From an uncultured Varibaculum sp. (lineage in GTDB: Bacteria; Actinomycetota; Actinomycetes; Actinomycetales; Actinomycetaceae), in NCBI RefSeq assembly GCF_902489465.1, contig NZ_CABTZZ010000003.1, positions 1 through 64,000 on the forward strand: 64,000 nt of DNA, read 5' to 3'. Below the pieces are notes generated by a model. That model was not told the origin of the DNA, did not search any database, and saw only the letters and a list, made by a program, of their open reading frames with translations. The position numbers were made by a program, and so were the translations under genes. Of the stretch, positions 59,426-64,000 are shown piece by piece (position 1 is the stretch's first letter; each line of letters opens with the position of its first letter).

Positions 59426-62400
59426 CGGGCTTGGCGCAGCTGGCGAGCTGCGAGCAGTCCGGCACCGGCTAGTGCCAGGATCGCGGAGATCAAAGCCAGA
59501 GTGGCTCCGTTCGCACCGGTAATGCGCAGTGACGAGGGCGCCGGCCCCGCGCTAGCCTTAGAGCCGTTTGATCCACCGGTCATATAAGCACCGGCAGGCG
59601 CTTCGGTAGCTCCGCCGCTTTGGCCAGCTGACGGCGATGTGGTGCTTGCGCCATCCTTGTCACCCGGTTGGGGTTCAGAGGTGGGGTCAGTACTGGGCGC
59701 AGTCGGCTGGGAAGTAGGCTCGTCGCTAGGCTCCGTAGTCGGATCATCAGTCGGGTCGGTAGTCGGTTTATCTTCCGGTTCCGCCAGGTTAACGAACGGT
59801 TTCGCCGCGTTTTGTGACCATTTGCCATCCGTTCCCTTACTAAAGGAACGCGTTTGTGGTTCTGCCAGTTGCAGCCCCTTGGCAGTAGTTAGCTGCTTTA
59901 GTTGGTACTGCAAGCTTACGTCGTCAACCTTTACTTTATAGGCACCGGTCGCAGCATCTTGGTCAGTGCGTACCGCGAAGGTGGTGGTGCCACTGACAAT
60001 ATCCGTGACTTCAAAGGCAGCCGCGGTATTGGGCTTACCATCTTTGCCCAGGGGAGTGACCTGGAAAGAGGTTCCGGCTACTGCCTTACCCTGGGAATCA
60101 ACTACCTTCCAGGTAAGTAACCCGCTGACCGGTTTCGGGCCAGGGGTGGGATCGGTAGCCTGCTTGCTATTGCTAATCACCAGCGTTCCCTCACTGAGGT
60201 CAACCCCGGTGTCATCTACTGAAACCTGGGCTTTTCCATTCTCAAAACTGATGGTGTAAGTCTTGGTGTCTTTGTCGTAGCCTTCCGGTGCTGCGGTCTG
60301 CTGCAACTTATAGGTCTTAGCCTGATTCAAAGTGGCCTGGAACGAGGCATCCGCCTTATTCTCCGTGACCGGAACGGTTTCGTTGCCATCTTTCAGGGAG
60401 AAACTGCCGCCGGCTAGGGGATTAGAATCCTTATCTACCAGTTTCCAAGTAAACTGCGCGGTCTTAATCACCGGGGTGTTTTCAAACTTGAGGCCGCCCA
60501 GATCAACGATTTGGCTGTAGCGTCCATCAGTTTGCAGCTTGAAGGTGACCTTTTGAGCGCCGGTCTTGGGAACGAAATCAGCGCCAGCGGTTAGCTGTTC
60601 CACCTGGTACTTAAGAGAACCATCTGGAACCTCTACCCGGTATTGTCCCAGATTCGGATTCAGATCCCGATCCCCGGCGATAGCGGTGGCATCAGACACG
60701 GTGAAAGACTTCGCGGTATCCAAAGTTTGGCCATCAGGTTTAAAGGCAGTCACCTTAAAAGAAGTTCCTGGCACATACTGCGAAGCATCCGCGGAAGAAA
60801 CCACTTCCCAACGAATCTCTGCCCTGGTAGGCAGCTTAACGTTCTTAATAACCAGACCGGCATCTGCCAACGGCTTACCATTTATCTGCGGCTGGTAGGT
60901 GTCACCCTTGGCAACGAAAGTTAGCTGATAGCTGGTCTTATCAACCTCATATCCGTTGGGAGCGGCGCTTTGCGTCAAAGTATAGGTCTTGGTGGGATCC
61001 AGATTCGAAGCGCTATACACCCCGGGATCCGCCGCGTCCTGGGAGATAACCGTCAACGGGGCAGCCCCACCGCTAAGGGTAAAGGTAGCTCCATTAAGGT
61101 TCTTACCGGCAGTGTCCGTCAGTTTCCAAGAGAATGAGGTAGTGGCCGGAGGCTTCGGTAGTGCCAGGTTGGTGAAGGTAACTTCGCTGGTTTCTTTACC
61201 GGCAACCATCGCAGCCCAAATCCCATTGGCGTTATCTTTCTCTACGAAACTTATTTCATAGGAGGTAACGTCACCCAGCTTGTAGCCTTCAGGGGCGGCA
61301 GTCTGGGTGAGGGTGCAGGATTCCTTAGTGGGATCTAAAGAAACGCTATAGGTACCTGCGGCGCTGCCTGCAGCAGGAAGTGCTACGTCCTCAGAGCCGC
61401 AAACCAGTTTGAAGCTGCCGCCGGGTAACAGGTTATTGTCGGTATCTCGCAGCTGCCAGGTGAAAGACACTGGTTGGGGAGGCAGCGGACTCTTGGCGTT
61501 AGTAATCACAAACGCTTCCCCGCTTACTGCCTTACCGTCAACTTTTGCCTGGTATCCTTGGGAGGTCTTGTCAAAAGTAACGGTATGACTGGTTTGCTGC
61601 GGCAAGTCGTAGCCTTTAGGAGCAGCGGTTTGGGTGAGCACATAGCTCTTTGCCGGATCCAAGTCACTGACGGTGAAAGTACCAGAAGCAGAATCCGGGA
61701 CGGTAACTGCCGCGCCGTCTTTTTCGGTCAAAGTAAACTGTCCGCCACTTAATGGCTGGCCTTGTGCATCTTGCAGTTGCCAGGTGAATGCAGTTTTTTC
61801 CGGCTTCGGATCCGGGGGAGTAACTGTGTCCTCACACTTAGTTACCGCTTTCACCACGGTATCGGCGCTCAGCTTGGTCTGCGTTAACTGATCCTCCGTT
61901 ATCGGGGCATCATTGAGTTCCCAATGATCCACCGCGCAGATCTTACCCGAAACCGACGGCAAGGTTACCGCCGGTAGCGCTCCGATTACCGTATTCGGGG
62001 GCAGGAAACGCGCAGTGGTATAAGCCTGGGGGAGGGAACCGCCCTCGCCAGCTACCTGGTACTTCAACGAGTAACCCTGCGCCCACAGCAACCCGTCCTG
62101 GGTGTAAATCTGCCCGTTAACTGGGAAGATAAAGGCATCCGCCGCGTTCTTATCGCCGTGATAGGCGAACAGGCTGGGGGTCACTCGCGATTGCAGGTAA
62201 TAGTTACCGGTCTTGGGAACCGACAGTGCCAAGTTGTTGTAAAGAGTGCTGGTCAGGGCAGAAGAAAGTACAGTTTCGCCCTCGGTAGTGACCAGAGAGA
62301 AAGGCACTGACTGTTTATTCTGGGTGAGTTTAGCTACTGCAGTACTCAGACCCAAAGTTTGCGGATTGCCAGCTCCGTCCGCTTTGCCATCAGCAAAACG

Positions 62401-64000
62401 CAAGTTTAGTACCTGCCCCTTGCCGGAACTGGTGTCTAGTGGCATATTTTCCCTGTCGGCAAGCGAGTAGGTACGCTGCGCGCTGCCATCAGTGCGGGGA
62501 GCACCCTCAGGTGAGGTGACCTGGAGTTTAGCGCCGGCGTCCAAGTTTGCGGTTACCGAGCTGCCTCCACCGGAACTTTGGAAACCTAGACCCACCCCAG
62601 AGCTGGCCTGTCCACCAATCAAATCCAGATTAGGGCTGCCAGAAAGAGTGATTCTAGCGGGAACTTTAGTCTGATACCCGGAGCCAATTGCTGCTCCGAA
62701 TCCGTAACCTAATTTTTGAGTTTGCTGCGATACTGGCTGCACGGCGGCTTGCACTGTGGGAGAGCCAGAAATAGTGACGTGGAAAGGATCGGATACGTAG
62801 GTATCTATAAACCCGGCACTACCGATTACTGCCCCATCACGGCGTCCAAAGACTTTCGCAGTCACATTTGCCTGGTCAGTGAGGCTTACCCGCCCGGAAC
62901 GGTTAGCGGCAGAGCCAATAGCTCCATTAACCGCGGTGTACTTTTCGGCTGAATCCCTGGCGGTCTCGGCATTGACTCGTGCATTTCCCGAAATAACCAC
63001 CTGGTTTTGCTCGGCCGCGCGAATCGTATCTTCGTTCAAACGGGAGTTTCCCGCAAAGATTTGCTCGGGTGGGAGACCACCAGCCCCAATAGCGGGGGAT
63101 TCCCGAACTACCCCCAGGGCATCAACCTGGGCACTATCAGAAATGGTGACCTTAGAGGCTCCAGAGGCATAACCCCCACCAATGGCGGCGCCGCGACCAT
63201 TAGAATAGGCGGTTACCTGGGCATTACCAGAGATACGTACGTCTAGGTTGGCGCTGTCAGGGCCAGACCCGATAGCGGCGATATCCCCGGCCTGATCGAG
63301 GTGGGAGTCCGCGGTACCCACTGTGACTTTGCCGCCACTAATAGCTACTTCACAGCCGGGAGCCTTTGGCCAGCCGAGATTAGCGAAGTTTTCGTTCCAG
63401 TTGCCCACCCCACGGCAACCAATATTCATCGCACTATTGCCAGTGTCGCTACTAGCCGGGCTGACCTGGACGAGACCGCCGGTAATATTTACCCGTGGGT
63501 ACGGCTGGGTGAAAGCATTCTTTATGTGTCCCTCAGAGTCCTGCATTGGGGTAGTGAAACTGCCTGCCCCCAGGGCGGTGTGATTCCCGGTAGCGTTAAT
63601 CTGTCCGCCGCTAACGTTGATAGTGACCGCCGCGTTTTTCTGTGCCCAATCGGATTGAGCACCTGCCGGCAGTTTAACCGCGCCGCGACCAGTACCGATG
63701 AAAGCACCACCGTAAGCACCGGTGCCTACTTTTGCCAGGTTGACAGTCCCGCCTTTGACATTGATAGTGCCTCCAGCGCTCCAGGGAGTTTGATCGTAGT
63801 TGTTGAGCCAGCTGGGATTAGTATTCGGGTTCACTTCGTAATAAGCGCCACCGGAACCAATCAGGGCAGCACTTTCGGAAGATCCCTTGAGGTTTACGGT
63901 ACCGCCAGCAATGTTAATGGTGCCAAAAGTTGAAAAGTGTTGGGTGCCAATCAGGGCAGCTTGAGACCGGGGAGAGTCGGGATTGTTCAGGTTCAAGACC
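59422..64000 (-). CDS. Large surface adhesin with SpaA-like repeats (C-terminal part)
   Basis: The 5' end lies outside the window; at least 1525 codons are present. From the N-terminal side: a long Gly/Asn/Ala-rich region with repeated beta-helix-like phrases (AALIGSGGAY, NVKGGTVNL, AAIGSGP), a beta domain, then six SpaA/CnaB-like modules of 90-140 residues (openings of the type FTWxLxDxxGxxLxGGxFxL and TQTAAPxGY). A Thr/Pro/Asp/Glu stalk follows (PTTDPTDDPTTEPSDEPTSQ), and a C-terminal sorting signal: LRITG, a hydrophobic run LALISAILALAGAGLLAA and basic RQLRQAR. LRITG stands where LPxTG is expected. Likely a covalently or membrane-anchored adhesin. Confidence 0.85.
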   Translation of the reverse strand, partial: VLNLNNPDSPRSQAALIGTQHFSTFGTINIAGGTVNLKGSSESAALIGSGGAYYEVNPNTNPSWLNNYDQTPWSAGGTINVKGGTVNLAKVGTGAYGGAFIGTGRGAVKLPAGAQSDWAQKNAAVTINVSGGQINATGNHTALGAGSFTTPMQDSEGHIKNAFTQPYPRVNITGGLVQVSPASSDTGNSAMNIGCRGVGNWNENFANLGWPKAPGCEVAISGGKVTVGTADSHLDQAGDIAAIGSGPDSANLDVRISGNAQVTAYSNGRGAAIGGGYASGASKVTISDSAQVDALGVVRESPAIGAGGLPPEQIFAGNSRLNEDTIRAAEQNQVVISGNARVNAETARDSAEKYTAVNGAIGSAANRSGRVSLTDQANVTAKVFGRRDGAVIGSAGFIDTYVSDPFHVTISGSPTVQAAVQPVSQQTQKLGYGFGAAIGSGYQTKVPARITLSGSPNLDLIGGQASSGVGLGFQSSGGGSSVTANLDAGAKLQVTSPEGAPRTDGSAQRTYSLADRENMPLDTSSGKGQVLNLRFADGKADGAGNPQTLGLSTAVAKLTQNKQSVPFSLVTTEGETVLSSALTSTLYNNLALSVPKTGNYYLQSRVTPSLFAYHGDKNAADAFIFPVNGQIYTQDGLLWAQGYSLKYQVAGEGGSLPQAYTTARFLPPNTVIGALPAVTLPSVSGKICAVDHWELNDAPITEDQLTQTKLSADTVVKAVTKCEDTVTPPDPKPEKTAFTWQLQDAQGQPLSGGQFTLTEKDGAAVTVPDSASGTFTVSDLDPAKSYVLTQTAAPKGYDLPQQTSHTVTFDKTSQGYQAKVDGKAVSGEAFVITNAKSPLPPQPVSFTWQLRDTDNNLLPGGSFKLVCGSEDVALPAAGSAAGTYSVSLDPTKESCTLTQTAAPEGYKLGDVTSYEISFVEKDNANGIWAAMVAGKETSEVTFTNLALPKPPATTSFSWKLTDTAGKNLNGATFTLSGGAAPLTVISQDAADPGVYSASNLDPTKTYTLTQSAAPNGYEVDKTSYQLTFVAKGDTYQPQINGKPLADAGLVIKNVKLPTRAEIRWEVVSSADASQYVPGTSFKVTAFKPDGQTLDTAKSFTVSDATAIAGDRDLNPNLGQYRVEVPDGSLKYQVEQLTAGADFVPKTGAQKVTFKLQTDGRYSQIVDLGGLKFENTPVIKTAQFTWKLVDKDSNPLAGGSFSLKDGNETVPVTENKADASFQATLNQAKTYKLQQTAAPEGYDKDTKTYTISFENGKAQVSVDDTGVDLSEGTLVISNSKQATDPTPGPKPVSGLLTWKVVDSQGKAVAGTSFQVTPLGKDGKPNTAAAFEVTDIVSGTTTFAVRTDQDAATGAYKVKVDDVSLQYQLKQLTTAKGLQLAEPQTRSFSKGTDGKWSQNAAKPFVNLAEPEDKPTTDPTDDPTTEPSDEPTSQPTAPSTDPTSEPQPGDKDGASTTSPSAGQSGGATEAPAGAYMTGGSNGSKASAGPAPSSLRITGANGATLALISAILALAGAGLLAARQLRQAR

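Overview
The window is 64 kb of a chromosome from a high-G+C Gram-positive bacterium (Actinobacteria). By gene content it looks most like Actinomycetaceae of moderate G+C, such as Varibaculum or Mobiluncus; this is an inference from family resemblance, not a database result. Supporting signs are a DUF4235 membrane protein, a DivIVA-like coiled-coil protein, a glycosyltransferase beside a giant phosphatase-like membrane protein, SpaA-type surface modules, GTG/TTG starts and several apparently leaderless genes. No prophage, insertion sequence, rRNA operon or CRISPR array is visible. Two tRNA genes (Gly-CCC, Ser-UGA) are present.

Layout. 0-5 kb: a minus-strand signalling operon (NarL-type regulator, a 7-TM sensor with an extracellular ligand-binding-like domain and no ATPase, and a separate histidine kinase) that ends in a clear terminator. 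5-9 kb: a four-gene envelope module (small membrane protein, SPFH/zinc-ribbon, zinc-ribbon/TM, TPM protein) resembling Bacillus ydjGHI but with no PspA. 9.3-11.3 kb: a small accessory patch (66-aa basic protein, GIY-YIG nuclease, 31-aa ORF, MNT nucleotidyltransferase) next to tRNA-Gly. 11.4-20.3 kb: MutT, the anaerobic glycerol-3-phosphate dehydrogenase operon glpABC, dcd with a coupled unknown gene, a 14-TM drug exporter and DUF4235. 20.4-32.3 kb: a PQQ-type propeller protein, a glycosyltransferase, a 1534-aa duplicated membrane protein, pheA, a lipid kinase, serS and a NadC-like protein with a degraded active site. 32.3-38.3 kb: sugar use (AGE epimerase/isomerase, lacZ, galK). 38.4-43.5 kb: a CnoX-like thioredoxin, a lipoprotein, a repeat-bearing membrane protein and the DivIVA-like protein. 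43.6-51.7 kb: the ACT/PFL pair, CadD-like transporter, a DrrAB-type ABC exporter, YbaK and the Mn/Fe transporter MntH behind a dyad operator. 51.9-59.4 kb: glgB, a roughly 520-nt non-coding region closed by a perfect 29-bp inverted repeat, a succinate-semialdehyde-type dehydrogenase, gdhA and a PucR regulator. 59.4-64 kb: the C-terminal part of a large surface adhesin that runs off the window.

Together the metabolic genes suggest a host- or mucosa-associated fermentative organism: galactosides (LacZ, GalK), glycerol-3-phosphate (GlpABC), glycogen (GlgB) and amino acids (GdhA, GabD-like). The surface and envelope genes (adhesin, TPM/SPFH module, phosphatase-like giant protein) fit that life style.

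The strongest candidate for something undescribed is the 54215-54737 element. It is a gene-free interval whose ends pair perfectly over 29 bp and whose interior folds into at least seven local hairpins, one capped by a GNRA tetraloop; I read it as a large structured non-coding RNA. Secondary points of interest are the split sensor/kinase operon, the hairpin insertion with a 16-bp duplication at 46049-46260, the MNT/GIY-YIG cluster, the degenerate NadC paralogue and the SpaA-like modules that lack the usual isopeptide residues.
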